From Pantoea rodasii (GTDB lineage: Bacteria; Pseudomonadota; Gammaproteobacteria; Enterobacterales; Enterobacteriaceae): 64,000 nt of DNA. Shown here in pieces: positions 8,677-18,003 of this stretch (the stretch's first letter is position 1; every line of letters begins with the position of its first letter). A program made the position numbers and the translations under genes. Location of the stretch: assembly GCF_002095465.1 (NCBI RefSeq), contig NZ_MLFP01000086.1, forward strand, positions 1-64,000, read 5' to 3'. A model generated the notes under the pieces. That model made no database searches, was not told the DNA's origin, and saw only the letters and a program-made list of their open reading frames with translations.

Positions 8677-9600
8677 ATGACTAATGCAAATCGTCCGATA
8701 CTGAATCTCGACCTCGATCTGCTGCGTACTTTTGTTGCTGTTGCTGACTTAAATACTTTTGCAGCTGCGGCTGCGGCAGTATGCAGAACGCAATCGGCAG
8801 TAAGCCAGCAGATGCAACGTCTGGAACAATTGGTAGGTAAAGAGCTGTTTGCCAGACATGGACGTAATAAACTGCTGACGGAGCATGGCATCCAGTTGCT
8901 GGGCTACGCCAGAAAGATCCTTCGTTTTAACGACGAAGCCTGTACCTCTTTAATGTACAGCAACATCCAGGGCGTGCTGACCATCGGCGCTTCTGATGAT
9001 ACCTCTGATACTATCCTGCCGTTCCTGCTTAACCGCGTGACGTCGGTGTATCCGAAGCTGGCCATTGATGTGCGTGTTAAACGCAACCCGTTCATGATGG
9101 AAATGTTGAATCAGGGTGAGGTCGATCTGGTTGTCACCACGTCCAGTCCTGGTAATTTCACCTATCAGGTCCTGCGTACTTCTCCAACGTTATGGTATTG
9201 CGCGGCGGATTATATCTTCCAGCGCGGCGAAGCCATTCCATTGGTGTTACTGGATGAGCCAAGCCCGTACCGTGACATGGCGATCGATCACCTGAACGAA
9301 GCTGGCATCCCATGGCGCATCTCTTATGTTGCTTCAACGCTGGCAGCGGTCCGTGCGGCAGTGAAAGCGGGTCTGGGTGTGACAGCACGTCCGGTTGAGA
9401 TGATGAGCCCAGAACTGCGCGTGATGGGTGCTGCAGAAGGTCTGCCGGTATTGCCGGACACCCAGTACCTGCTGTGTCGCAATCCAGACAGTGATAACGA
9501 GTTGGCGCTGGCGATCTTCAACGCGATGCAATCGACCAATGATCCTTACAATCTGACGGCAAATACAGATGGTTCACTGCTGCTGGATGACGAAGAGTAA
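8677..9600 (+). CDS. lrhA: LysR-type regulator LrhA (HexA/PecT type)
   Basis: Transcription factor of 307 residues. The N-terminal winged helix-turn-helix spans about 11-70 (LDLLRTFVAVADLNTFA, then TQSAVSQQMQRLEQLVG), followed by a periplasmic-binding-protein-like effector domain at about 95-290. In E. coli LrhA represses flagellar and fimbrial genes; in Erwinia and Pectobacterium the orthologue HexA/PecT represses exoenzymes and motility. Its place upstream of nuo and divergent from alaA is conserved. The leader is unusually long and the ribosome-binding site is weak (GAAG), which fits control at the RNA level. It is followed by a clear terminator. Confidence 0.95.
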   Translation: MTNANRPILNLDLDLLRTFVAVADLNTFAAAAAAVCRTQSAVSQQMQRLEQLVGKELFARHGRNKLLTEHGIQLLGYARKILRFNDEACTSLMYSNIQGVLTIGASDDTSDTILPFLLNRVTSVYPKLAIDVRVKRNPFMMEMLNQGEVDLVVTTSSPGNFTYQVLRTSPTLWYCAADYIFQRGEAIPLVLLDEPSPYRDMAIDHLNEAGIPWRISYVASTLAAVRAAVKAGLGVTARPVEMMSPELRVMGAAEGLPVLPDTQYLLCRNPDSDNELALAIFNAMQSTNDPYNLTANTDGSLLLDDEE

Positions 9601-9665
9601 GGAGAACAATAGCGGGTTATTCGGTGTGATTGGAATACCGGTTAATTGTTAAAACTTGCGAAAAT

Positions 9666-9703
9666 AAGCCTTAGACTGATAATCATCAGCTAAGGCTTTT
9701 TTT
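9666..9703 (+). terminator. lrhA Rho-independent terminator
   Basis: Stem AAGCCTTAG (9666-9674) and CTAAGGCTT (9690-9698), continued inside by CTGAT/ATCAG after a one-base bulge, followed by a run of seven T. It lies 66 bases after the lrhA stop. Confidence 0.85.
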
Positions 9704-10260
9704 ATGCGTTTTATATCATCATTTCTGGCGCGATTTGCGACGGATAATTTTCCTATCTTCCTGAAAAATGAAAATTGTTCCATTTTTACTCAAAGTGGAA
9801 CTTCTTTATCATTTCGTGCCATCTTTCCCTGACCCAGCAATGGCGTCATTCGCCGATTTTTACAGCAAAAAACACCATTATGTGTTCTGGATCAAAAAAA
9901 TACCCCCTATAAGGGGGGGGAAATCCCCGCAAGACCTGTCAAAATATGATTGTTAAATGCACGATCCATGCATGTGAATACCCGCTACACTGAAATTAAC
10001 CTCACAAACTGAAGCGATTTAGCTGGTATGATGGGGTTCATTTGTTAATAATATGCTACGGGTGTTAATTAATGTTTGGATGCTTTTGTCAAAGTTGACA
10101 AAAGGTTATAGAAAGGAGTAAAAAACCCCATAAAATTGCTGCCTATATGATAATGACAGCATAGTTTACAAGGTTTTTTATCCTTCCCTTGAATTCATGT
10201 GGTGTGTTTGCTGCGACAGTGCAGGATGCCATCGCCACTTTTGATGAGTAAGCAAAGAGT
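9704..10260 (+). promoter_or_regulatory. nuo operon promoter and operator region
   Basis: 557 bases between the lrhA terminator and nuoA. TGTTAATTAA at 10063-10072 is an exact match to the classical ArcA box (A/T)GTTAATTA(A/T), and a related TGTTAATAAT lies at 10043-10052. ArcA represses nuo under oxygen limitation in E. coli. A perfect inverted repeat TTTTGTCAA-AG-TTGACAAAA lies at 10084-10103, of unknown binder. I cannot place the -10 and -35 boxes with confidence, and the ORF at 9768-9956 looks spurious. Confidence 0.55.
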
Positions 10261-10704
10261 ATGTCGACAACCACAGAAGTGATCGCTCATCACTGGGCGT
10301 TTATTGTTTTTATTGTTCTTGCATTCGGCCTGTGTGCCTTCATGTTGACCGGCGGTTGGTTGTTAGGTGGACGTGCACGTGCGCGCCACAAAGATACCCC
10401 GTTTGAGTCGGGTATCGAATCCGTCGGTGATACCCATATTCGCCTCTCCGCTAAATTCTATCTGGTTGCGATGTTCTTCGTTATTTTCGACGTCGAAGCC
10501 CTCTATTTATACGCATGGTCGACTTCAATCCGTGAAAGCGGTTGGGTTGGCTTTGTCGAAGCCGCAATTTTCATTTTGGTGCTATTGGCAGGCCTGGTTT
10601 ATCTGGTGCGCATCGGTGCGCTGGATTGGGCTCCTGCGCGTCGTCGCGTAGTGGTCAAATCAATCCCGGTCAGCCACAACCACACCAACCCTCATAAGCA
10701 GTAA
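10261..10704 (+). CDS. nuoA: NADH-quinone oxidoreductase subunit A
   Basis: Small membrane subunit of respiratory complex I at the junction of the peripheral and membrane arms. The 147-residue product has three transmembrane helices (about 14-38, 66-88, 98-120) and the conserved loop ESGIESVGDTHIRLSAKFYL that lies near the quinone site, plus FDVEALYLYAW. It is the first gene of the 13-gene operon and follows a long regulatory region. nuoB begins 15 bp after its stop. Confidence 0.97.
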   Translation: MSTTTEVIAHHWAFIVFIVLAFGLCAFMLTGGWLLGGRARARHKDTPFESGIESVGDTHIRLSAKFYLVAMFFVIFDVEALYLYAWSTSIRESGWVGFVEAAIFILVLLAGLVYLVRIGALDWAPARRRVVVKSIPVSHNHTNPHKQ

Positions 10705-10719
10705 AAGCGAGGCAATAAG

Positions 10720-11400
10720 ATGGACTACACGCTGACACGCGTAGACCCGAACGGCGGCGGTGATAACGATCGTTATCCTCTGCAGAAACAGGAGATTGTT
10801 ACCGATCCCCTGGAGCAGCACGTTCATCGCAGCGTCTACATGGGCAAACTCGAACATGCCCTGCATGACATGGTGAACTGGGGTCGTAAAAACTCTCTGT
10901 GGCCGTACAACTTCGGTCTTTCCTGTTGCTACGTGGAGATGACCACGTCATTCACCGCAGTGCATGACGTGGCGCGTTTTGGTGCGGAAGTTATGCGTGC
11001 CTCTCCACGTCAGGCTGATTTCATGGTGATAGCCGGTACGCCGTTTACCAAAATGGCGCCGGTTATTCAGCGTTTGTATGACCAGATGCTGGAACCGAAA
11101 TGGGTGATCTCCATGGGCGCCTGTGCTAACTCGGGCGGCATGTACGACATCTACTCCGTGGTGCAAGGCGTGGATAAATTCCTGCCAGTTGACGTGTACA
11201 TTCCGGGCTGCCCGCCGCGCCCTGAGGCTTACATGCAAGCGCTGCTGTTGCTGCGCGAGTCCATCGGCAAAGAGCGTCGTCCACTGTCGTGGGTGGTGGG
11301 TGATCAGGGTGTTTATCGCGCCAATATGCAGCCAGAGCGTGAAAGAAAACGCGGTGAGCGTATTGCCGTCACTAACCTGAGAACGCCTGACGAAGTCTAA
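10720..11400 (+). CDS. nuoB: NADH-quinone oxidoreductase subunit B
   Basis: Peripheral-arm subunit holding iron-sulphur cluster N2, the last electron carrier before ubiquinone. The 226-residue product shows the adjacent cluster cysteines Cys69-Cys70 in GLSCCYVEM, the third in MGACANSGGMYD and the fourth in YIPGCPPRPEAY. The N-terminal 30 residues are slightly longer than in E. coli. A 115-bp gap with a potential stem (GGATGGC 11414-11420, GCCATCC 11460-11466) separates it from nuoCD. Confidence 0.97.
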   Translation: MDYTLTRVDPNGGGDNDRYPLQKQEIVTDPLEQHVHRSVYMGKLEHALHDMVNWGRKNSLWPYNFGLSCCYVEMTTSFTAVHDVARFGAEVMRASPRQADFMVIAGTPFTKMAPVIQRLYDQMLEPKWVISMGACANSGGMYDIYSVVQGVDKFLPVDVYIPGCPPRPEAYMQALLLLRESIGKERRPLSWVVGDQGVYRANMQPERERKRGERIAVTNLRTPDEV

Positions 11401-11515
11401 GCTTCCCGTACACGGATGGCACAACGGCCGCAGCAGAACATCACAATTTAATGTGCGCCGCCATCCTGACGCCTTCTTTTAGCGCCTGATTACAGGCCGG
11501 AATGGTGAGTAACGT

Positions 11516-13315
11516 ATGACAGATTTAACCACGCAAGATCTCGCTCAGCCTTCATGGCAAACCCGCGACCACCTGGATGATCCAGTGGTCGGCGAGCTGC
11601 GTAACCGTTTTGGGCCGGATGCCTTTACCGTTCAGGCCACCCGCACCGGGATTCCGGTGGTTTGGGTGAAGCGTGAACAGTTACTGGAAATTGTCGAATT
11701 CCTGCGTAAGCTGCCGAAGCCGTATGTCATGTTGTATGACTTACACGGTTTCGATGAGCGTCTACGTACCAACCGCGCCGGTTTGCCCGCCGCGGATTTT
11801 TCCGTTTTCTATCACCTGCTGTCGATTGAACGCAACCGCGACATCATGCTCAAGGTGGCGCTGTCGGAAAACGATCTGAATGTGCCGACCATCACCAAAA
11901 TTTTCGCCAATGCCAACTGGTATGAGCGCGAAACCTGGGAGATGTTTGGTATCACCTTCAATGGCCATCCACATCTGACGCGCATCATGATGCCGCAAAC
12001 CTGGGAAGGCCATCCGCTGCGTAAAGATTACCCAGCGCGTGCCACTGAATTCGATCCGTTTGAACTGACTAAGCAGAAAGAAGATCTGGAGATGGAGGCG
12101 TTGACCTTCAAGCCCGAAGATTGGGGCATGAAGCGCAGCACCACCAATGAGGACTTTATGTTCCTCAACCTCGGTCCGAACCACCCATCAGCACACGGTG
12201 CCTTCCGTATCATCCTGCAGTTGGATGGCGAAGAGATCGTCGATTGCGTACCGGACGTTGGTTACCACCATCGTGGTGCCGAGAAGATGGGCGAGCGTCA
12301 ATCATGGCACAGCTACATTCCGTACACCGACCGTATCGAGTATCTCGGCGGCTGCGTAAACGAGATGCCATACGTGCTGGCGGTGGAAAAATTAGCCGGT
12401 ATCACCGTGCCGGATCGCGTCAACGTGATCCGCGTGATGTTGTCTGAGCTGTTCCGTATCAACAGCCACTTGCTGTACATCTCCACTTTTATTCAGGACG
12501 TCGGCGCGATGACACCGGTGTTCTTTGCCTTTACCGATCGTCAGAAAATCTATGACGTGGTGGAAGCGATTACCGGTTTCCGTATGCACCCGGCGTGGTT
12601 CCGCATTGGCGGCGTGGCGCATGACCTGCCGAAAGGGTGGGAGCGTTTGCTGCGTGACTTCCTCGACTGGATGCCAAAGCGTCTGCGAGAGTATGACAAA
12701 GCCGCACTGCGTAACACCGTACTGATTGGCCGTTCAAAAGGCGTTGCCGCCTACAACATGGACGAAGCGCTGGCGTGGGGCACCACCGGTGCTGGCCTGC
12801 GTGCCACCGGTCTTGACTTCGACGTGCGCAAATGGCGCCCGTATTCAGGCTACGAAAACTTCGACTTTGAGATCCCTGTCGGCGCCGGCATCAGTGATGC
12901 TTACACCCGCGTTCAGCTCAAGATGGAAGAGATGTGGCAGTCGCTGCGCATTCTGGAACAGTGCCTGAAAAACATGCCGGAAGGCCCGTTCAAAGCGGAT
13001 CATCCGCTGACCACGCCGCCACCAAAAGAGCGCACGCTGCAGCACATTGAAACCCTGATCACTCACTTCCTGCAGGTGTCGTGGGGTCCGGTGATGCCGG
13101 CCAACGAATCCTTCCAGATGATTGAAGCGACCAAAGGGATCAACAGCTACTACCTGACCAGCGATGGCAGCACCATGAGCTACCGCACCCGCGTGCGTAC
13201 GCCAAGCTTCCCGCACCTGCAGCAGATCCCATCGGTGATCCGCGGCAGCCTGGTATCCGACTTGATCGTGTACCTCGGTAGTATCGATTTTGTTATGTCA
13301 GACGTGGACCGCTAA
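11516..13315 (+). CDS. nuoC: NADH-quinone oxidoreductase subunit C/D (fused)
   Basis: Fused subunit of complex I, as in most gamma-proteobacteria (nuoCD). Of 599 residues, about 1-190 are the 30-kDa NuoC domain (NANWYERETWEMFGI) and about 200-599 are the 49-kDa NuoD domain, which forms the quinone pocket with NuoB. NuoD motifs include LNLGPNHPSAHGAFRI, DVGYHHRGAEKMGE and the C-terminal IVYLGSIDFVMSDVDR. The gene stops 2 bp before nuoE. Its start follows a GGTGAG motif. Confidence 0.97.
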   Translation: MTDLTTQDLAQPSWQTRDHLDDPVVGELRNRFGPDAFTVQATRTGIPVVWVKREQLLEIVEFLRKLPKPYVMLYDLHGFDERLRTNRAGLPAADFSVFYHLLSIERNRDIMLKVALSENDLNVPTITKIFANANWYERETWEMFGITFNGHPHLTRIMMPQTWEGHPLRKDYPARATEFDPFELTKQKEDLEMEALTFKPEDWGMKRSTTNEDFMFLNLGPNHPSAHGAFRIILQLDGEEIVDCVPDVGYHHRGAEKMGERQSWHSYIPYTDRIEYLGGCVNEMPYVLAVEKLAGITVPDRVNVIRVMLSELFRINSHLLYISTFIQDVGAMTPVFFAFTDRQKIYDVVEAITGFRMHPAWFRIGGVAHDLPKGWERLLRDFLDWMPKRLREYDKAALRNTVLIGRSKGVAAYNMDEALAWGTTGAGLRATGLDFDVRKWRPYSGYENFDFEIPVGAGISDAYTRVQLKMEEMWQSLRILEQCLKNMPEGPFKADHPLTTPPPKERTLQHIETLITHFLQVSWGPVMPANESFQMIEATKGINSYYLTSDGSTMSYRTRVRTPSFPHLQQIPSVIRGSLVSDLIVYLGSIDFVMSDVDR

Positions 13316-13317
13316 TT

Positions 13318-13833
13318 ATGCACGATCAAAAAATTGCTATTCACACTATCGACCCTGATGAGGTCTTTGTGCTGAGCGAGACCGAGCACCACGCTATCGA
13401 GCACGAAAAACACCATTACGAAGATGCGCGCGCCGCCTCAATTGAAGCGTTGAAGATCGTGCAGAAGCAGCGTGGCTGGGTGCCAGATGGTGCAATCGGT
13501 GCCATTGCTGATGTACTCGGCATTCCTGCCAGTGACGTGGAGGGTGTGGCAACGTTTTATAGCCAGATCTATCGCACGCCGGTGGGGCGCCATGTCATCC
13601 GTTACTGCGACAGCGTGGTGTGTCACATCACCGGTTTCCAGGGCATTCAGGCGGCACTCGAGCAGAACCTGAACATCAAACCGGGCCAGACCACCACCGA
13701 TGGCCGCTTTACCCTGTTGCCAACCTGCTGTCTGGGCAACTGCGATAAAGGCCCAACCATGATGGTGGATGAAGATACCCACGTTCATCTGACGCCGGAA
13801 GGCATCGCCAAACTGCTGGAGCAGTATCAATGA
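13318..13833 (+). CDS. nuoE: NADH-quinone oxidoreductase subunit E
   Basis: Thioredoxin-fold subunit of the NADH dehydrogenase module carrying a 2Fe-2S cluster (N1a). The 171-residue product has the four ligands as CDSVVC and LPTCCLGNC, plus the conserved GVATFYSQIY. The first 20 residues are somewhat longer than in E. coli. Its stop overlaps the nuoF start as ATGA at 13830, which suggests translational coupling. Confidence 0.97.
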   Translation: MHDQKIAIHTIDPDEVFVLSETEHHAIEHEKHHYEDARAASIEALKIVQKQRGWVPDGAIGAIADVLGIPASDVEGVATFYSQIYRTPVGRHVIRYCDSVVCHITGFQGIQAALEQNLNIKPGQTTTDGRFTLLPTCCLGNCDKGPTMMVDEDTHVHLTPEGIAKLLEQYQ

Positions 13834-15175
13834 CCATTAAACAGATCATTCGTACTGCGGAAACCCATCCACTGACCTGGCGTCTGCGTGACGACAAGCA
13901 GCCAGTATGGATCGATGAATATCGCAGTAAAAACGGTTATGTCGGTGCGGATAAAGCATTGAAAGGCATGAGCCAGGACGAAATCGTTGCCGCGGTGAAA
14001 GACTCCGGTCTGAAAGGTCGCGGTGGTGCAGGCTTTAACACTGGCCTGAAGTGGAGCCTGATGCCGAAAGACGAATCCATGAACATCCGTTACCTGCTGT
14101 GTAACGCCGATGAGATGGAGCCGGGCACCTATAAAGACCGCCTGCTAATGGAGCAAATGCCGCATCAGCTGGTGGAAGGCATGCTGATCAGTGCGTTCGC
14201 GCTGAAAGCCTACCGTGGTTACATCTTCCTGCGTGGCGAGTATATCGAAGCGGCAGTGCATCTGCGCCGTGCGATTGCGGAAGCCACCGAAGCGGGCTAC
14301 CTCGGTAAAAACATTCTTGGCAGCGGTTTCGACTTTGAGCTGATCGTCCACACCGGCGCAGGTCGTTATATCTGTGGTGAAGAGACTGCACTGATCAACT
14401 CACTGGAAGGCCGCCGCGCGAACCCACGTTCAAAGCCGCCGTTCCCGGCGAGTGCCGGCGTGTGGGGCAAGCCTACCTGCGTGAATAACGTAGAAACCTT
14501 GTCGAATGTGCCCGCTATCCTCCTTAACGGCGTTGACTGGTACAAGAACATCTCTACCAGCGAAGACACCGGCACCAAGATGATGGGCTTCTCCGGTCGC
14601 GTGAAAATCCTGGCGTGTGGGAACTGCCGTTTGGCACCACCGCGCGTGAGATTCTGGAAGATTATGCCGGTGGCATGCGCGATGGCCTGAAGTTTAAAGC
14701 CTGGCAGCCAGGCGGAGCAGGTACTGATTTTCTGACCGATCAGCATCTTGATCTGCCAATGGAATTTGCCAGCATCGGTAAAGCCGGCAGCCGTTTAGGC
14801 ACGGCATTGGCGATGGCGGTCGATCATGAAATCGGCATGGTTTCCCTGGTGCGTAACCTGGAAGAGTTCTTCGCGCGCGAGTCCTGCGGTTGGTGTACGC
14901 CATGCCGTGATGGCTTGCCATGGAGCGTGAAGATCCTGCGCGCGCTGGAGCAGAAAAAAGGCCAGCCGGGTGATATCGAAACCCTGCTGCAACTCTGCCG
15001 CCAGCTCGGCCCAGGTAAAACCTTCTGTGCCCACGCACCGGGTGCCGTAGAGCCATTGCAGAGCGCGATTAAATATTTCCGTGAAGAGTTTGAAGCCGGC
15101 ATTGCGCCGCAGGTGTTTGGCAATACCCGATCGATCGGTGGTATTCAGCCCAACCTGCTGAAAGCGCGCTGGTAA
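13830..15175 (+). pseudogene. nuoF: NADH-quinone oxidoreductase subunit F, frameshifted in this sequence
   Basis: NADH- and FMN-binding subunit of complex I with cluster N3. The first frame (13830-14690) carries the nucleotide motif GRGGAGFNTGLKW and GRYICGEETALINS. The second frame, from about 14608 to the stop at 15175, carries the cluster motif SCGWCTPCRDG and FCAHAPGAVEPLQSAI. The frames join at AAAA (14604-14607), where the family sequence FSGRVKNPG requires AAAAA. One added A gives an intact protein of 448 residues, against 445 in E. coli. All functional residues are present and the other complex I genes are mostly intact, so a homopolymer sequencing error is the likely cause. Confidence 0.93.
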
Positions 15176-15279
15176 TCAGCCGCCGTACACGGAATTCACC
15201 CTGAGCCTTAACGGCTTGGGGGGCAGAATTAGATGTTTAACGCTCGTCTTAGGGCGAGCCTTACGGAAGCATGTTCACT

Positions 15280-18003
15280 ATGGCTACAATCCATGTAGAC
15301 GGTAAAGAATATGATGTGAACGGAGCGGACAACCTGTTGCAGGCGTGTCTCTCTCTGGGCCTTGATATTCCTTATTTTTGCTGGCATCCGGCGCTGGGAA
15401 GCGTGGGAGCCTGCCGCCAGTGCGCGGTGAAGCAATTCCAGAATGCCGAAGATACCCGCGGTCGCCTTGTTATGTCATGCATGACACCGGCGTCGGACGG
15501 CACCTTTATTTCCATCGACGATGGCGAAGCGAAAGAGTTTCGTGAAAGCGTGGTGGAATGGCTGATGACCAACCACCCGCACGACTGTCCGGTGTGCGAA
15601 GAGGGCGGTAACTGCCACCTGCAAGATATGACGGTGATGACGGGCCACAGTTTCCGTCGTTATCGCTTCACCAAACGTACCCACCAGAATCAGGATCTCG
15701 GCCCGTTCATCTCTCATGAAATGAACCGCTGCATCGCCTGCTATCGCTGTGTGCGTTACTACAAAGATTATGCCGATGGCAAAGATCTCGGCGTTTACGG
15801 TGCACACGACAACGTCTACTTCGGCCGCCCGGAAGATGGCACGCTGGAGAGCGAATTCTCCGGTAACCTGGTCGAAATCTGCCCGACCGGCGTGTTCACC
15901 GATAAAACTCACTCCGAACGCTATAACCGTAAATGGGATATGCAGTTCGCGCCGAGCGTCTGCCAGCAGTGCAGCGTGGGTTGTAACACCAGCCCAGGCG
16001 AACGCTATGGTGAATTGCGTCGTATTGAGAACCGCTACAACGGCACCGTGAACCACTACTTCCTGTGTGACCGTGGTCGTTTCGGCTATGGCTATGTCAA
16101 CCTTAAGGATCGTCCACGCCATCCGGTGCAGAAGCGCGGCAACGATTGGGTCAGCCTGAATGCTGAACAAGCGGTGAATGTGGCGGCTGACGTGCTGCGT
16201 CAGGCGAAGCGTGTGATCGGGATTGGCTCACCGCGTGCCAGCATTGAAAGCAACTTCGCGCTGCGTGAACTCGTCGGCGCGGAAAACTTCTCAACCGGTA
16301 TGCCTGCGGGTGAGCAAGCGCGTGTAGAGCTGATGCTGAAAGTGTTGCAGGAAGGCGGTATCTACACGCCGTCACTGCGCGAAATGGAAAGTTACGATGC
16401 GGTGCTGGTGCTGGGTGAAGATTTGACTCAGGTCGGTGCGCGCGTGGCGCTCTCTGTGCGTCAGGCGGTCAAAGGCAAAGCACGTGAAATGGCAGCAGCA
16501 CAGAAAGTGGCTGACTGGCAGATCGCGGCCATCCTTAACATCGGCCAGCACGCGAAACATCCGCTGTTTGTCACCAACGTCGATGAAACGCGTTTGGATG
16601 ACATCGCCGCGTGGAGCTATCGCGCGCCGGTGGAAGATCAGGCACGTCTTGGCTTCGCCATCGCTAATGCCCTGGATGAAACGGCCCCGGCCGTCAGTGG
16701 CTTCGACAGCAAGCTGAACGGCAAGCTGGATGTGGTGGTACAGGCGTTAGCCGGTGCGAGAAAACCACTGATCATCTCCGGTACCCACTCTGGTAGCACC
16801 GCGATGATTGAAGCGGCAGCCAACGTGGCGAAAGCACTGAAAGGTCGTGGTGCCGATGTCGGGATTACCTTCCTGGCGGGCGCGGCTAACAGCTTTGGTC
16901 TCGGCCTGATGGGCGGCCAATCGCTGGATAGCGCGCTGCAACAGTTGGATAAAGGTGAAGCGGAAGCGCTGGTGGTGCTGGAAAATGATCTCTATCGCCA
17001 CGCGCCGAAAGCCACCGTTGATGCCGCATTGCACAACACCGCACACGTGATTGTGGTTGATCACCAACGTACCGCCACGCTGGAGAAAGCCGGTCTGGTG
17101 CTCTCCACGGCGAGCTTCGCCGAGAGCGACGGTACCTCGATCAACCAGGAAGGCCGCGCCCAGCGTTTCTTCCAGGTTTACGATCCGTCTTACTACGACA
17201 ACAGCATTGTGATGCTGGAGAGCTGGCGCTGGCTGCACTCGCTGCACAGCACCGTCGAAAGCCGCCAGATTGACTGGACGCTGCTGGATCACGTCATCGA
17301 TGCCACCGTTGCGGCGCTGCCACAGTTGAAAGGCATCAAAGATGCTGCTCCGGATGCCAGCTTCCGTATTCGTGGTCAGAAACTGGCGCGTTCACCGCAT
17401 CGTAACAGTGGCCGTACCGCGATGCGTGCCAACATCAGCGTGCATGAACCGCGTCAGCCGCAGGATAACGACACCATGTTTGCCTTCTCGATGGAAGGGA
17501 ACAACCAGCCAGGCGCACCGCGTTCGCAGATTCCTTTTGCCTGGGCACCAGGCTGGAACTCCCCGCAGGCATGGAACAAATTCCAGGCTGAAGTGGGTGG
17601 TAAACTGCGTCACGGCGATCCGGGCGTGCGTCTGTTTGAAGCCGGTGAAGGTTCACTGCCATGGTTTACCACCGTGCCAGAAAGCTTCGTCGAAGGTGCG
17701 CAATACCGTGTTGCCCCTTACTACCAGCTGTTTGGTAGCGAAGAGATGACCCAGCGTTCGCCAACCTTCCAGAAGCGTATGTCGCCAGCCACGCTGGTGA
17801 TTAACCCGGCTGATGCGGAAAAACTCGGCGTGAACAACGGCTCTGCGGTTGAACTGGTGTGTGCCGGTGAAACCCTGCAGTTGCCCGTGCGTTTATCCAC
17901 TTCCCTGCAAGCAGGGCAGGTGGGGCTGCCGCTGGGCATGCCAGGTGTACCGCCGTTCCTTTCGGGTGCGCAAATTGACAAACTGCAGGAGGCCGCGCAA
18001 TGA
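15280..18003 (+). CDS. nuoG: NADH-quinone oxidoreductase subunit G
   Basis: Largest peripheral subunit of complex I, 907 residues from the chosen start. The N-terminal ferredoxin-like domain has CWHPALGSVGACRQC (2Fe-2S), then HPHDCPVCEEGGNC (His-Cys 4Fe-4S) and CIACYRC with a later CPTG. The rest is a molybdopterin-oxidoreductase-like domain that holds the extra cluster N7 (CQQCSVGC) known in E. coli. I prefer the ATG at 15280 (MATIHVDGKEY) because it matches the family and leaves 10 bases after GGAAG; the ATG at 15271 is too close. The gene overlaps nuoH by ATGA. Confidence 0.96.
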   Translation: MATIHVDGKEYDVNGADNLLQACLSLGLDIPYFCWHPALGSVGACRQCAVKQFQNAEDTRGRLVMSCMTPASDGTFISIDDGEAKEFRESVVEWLMTNHPHDCPVCEEGGNCHLQDMTVMTGHSFRRYRFTKRTHQNQDLGPFISHEMNRCIACYRCVRYYKDYADGKDLGVYGAHDNVYFGRPEDGTLESEFSGNLVEICPTGVFTDKTHSERYNRKWDMQFAPSVCQQCSVGCNTSPGERYGELRRIENRYNGTVNHYFLCDRGRFGYGYVNLKDRPRHPVQKRGNDWVSLNAEQAVNVAADVLRQAKRVIGIGSPRASIESNFALRELVGAENFSTGMPAGEQARVELMLKVLQEGGIYTPSLREMESYDAVLVLGEDLTQVGARVALSVRQAVKGKAREMAAAQKVADWQIAAILNIGQHAKHPLFVTNVDETRLDDIAAWSYRAPVEDQARLGFAIANALDETAPAVSGFDSKLNGKLDVVVQALAGARKPLIISGTHSGSTAMIEAAANVAKALKGRGADVGITFLAGAANSFGLGLMGGQSLDSALQQLDKGEAEALVVLENDLYRHAPKATVDAALHNTAHVIVVDHQRTATLEKAGLVLSTASFAESDGTSINQEGRAQRFFQVYDPSYYDNSIVMLESWRWLHSLHSTVESRQIDWTLLDHVIDATVAALPQLKGIKDAAPDASFRIRGQKLARSPHRNSGRTAMRANISVHEPRQPQDNDTMFAFSMEGNNQPGAPRSQIPFAWAPGWNSPQAWNKFQAEVGGKLRHGDPGVRLFEAGEGSLPWFTTVPESFVEGAQYRVAPYYQLFGSEEMTQRSPTFQKRMSPATLVINPADAEKLGVNNGSAVELVCAGETLQLPVRLSTSLQAGQVGLPLGMPGVPPFLSGAQIDKLQEAAQ

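Noticed and set aside
9768..9956. 62-residue ORF in the nuo upstream region
   Set aside because: No ribosome-binding site; lies in AT-rich promoter DNA with a long G run.
13830..15175. Programmed frameshift in nuoF
   Set aside because: The site AAAA is too short for a slippery heptamer, there is no stimulatory structure evident, and the same pattern occurs in unrelated genes.
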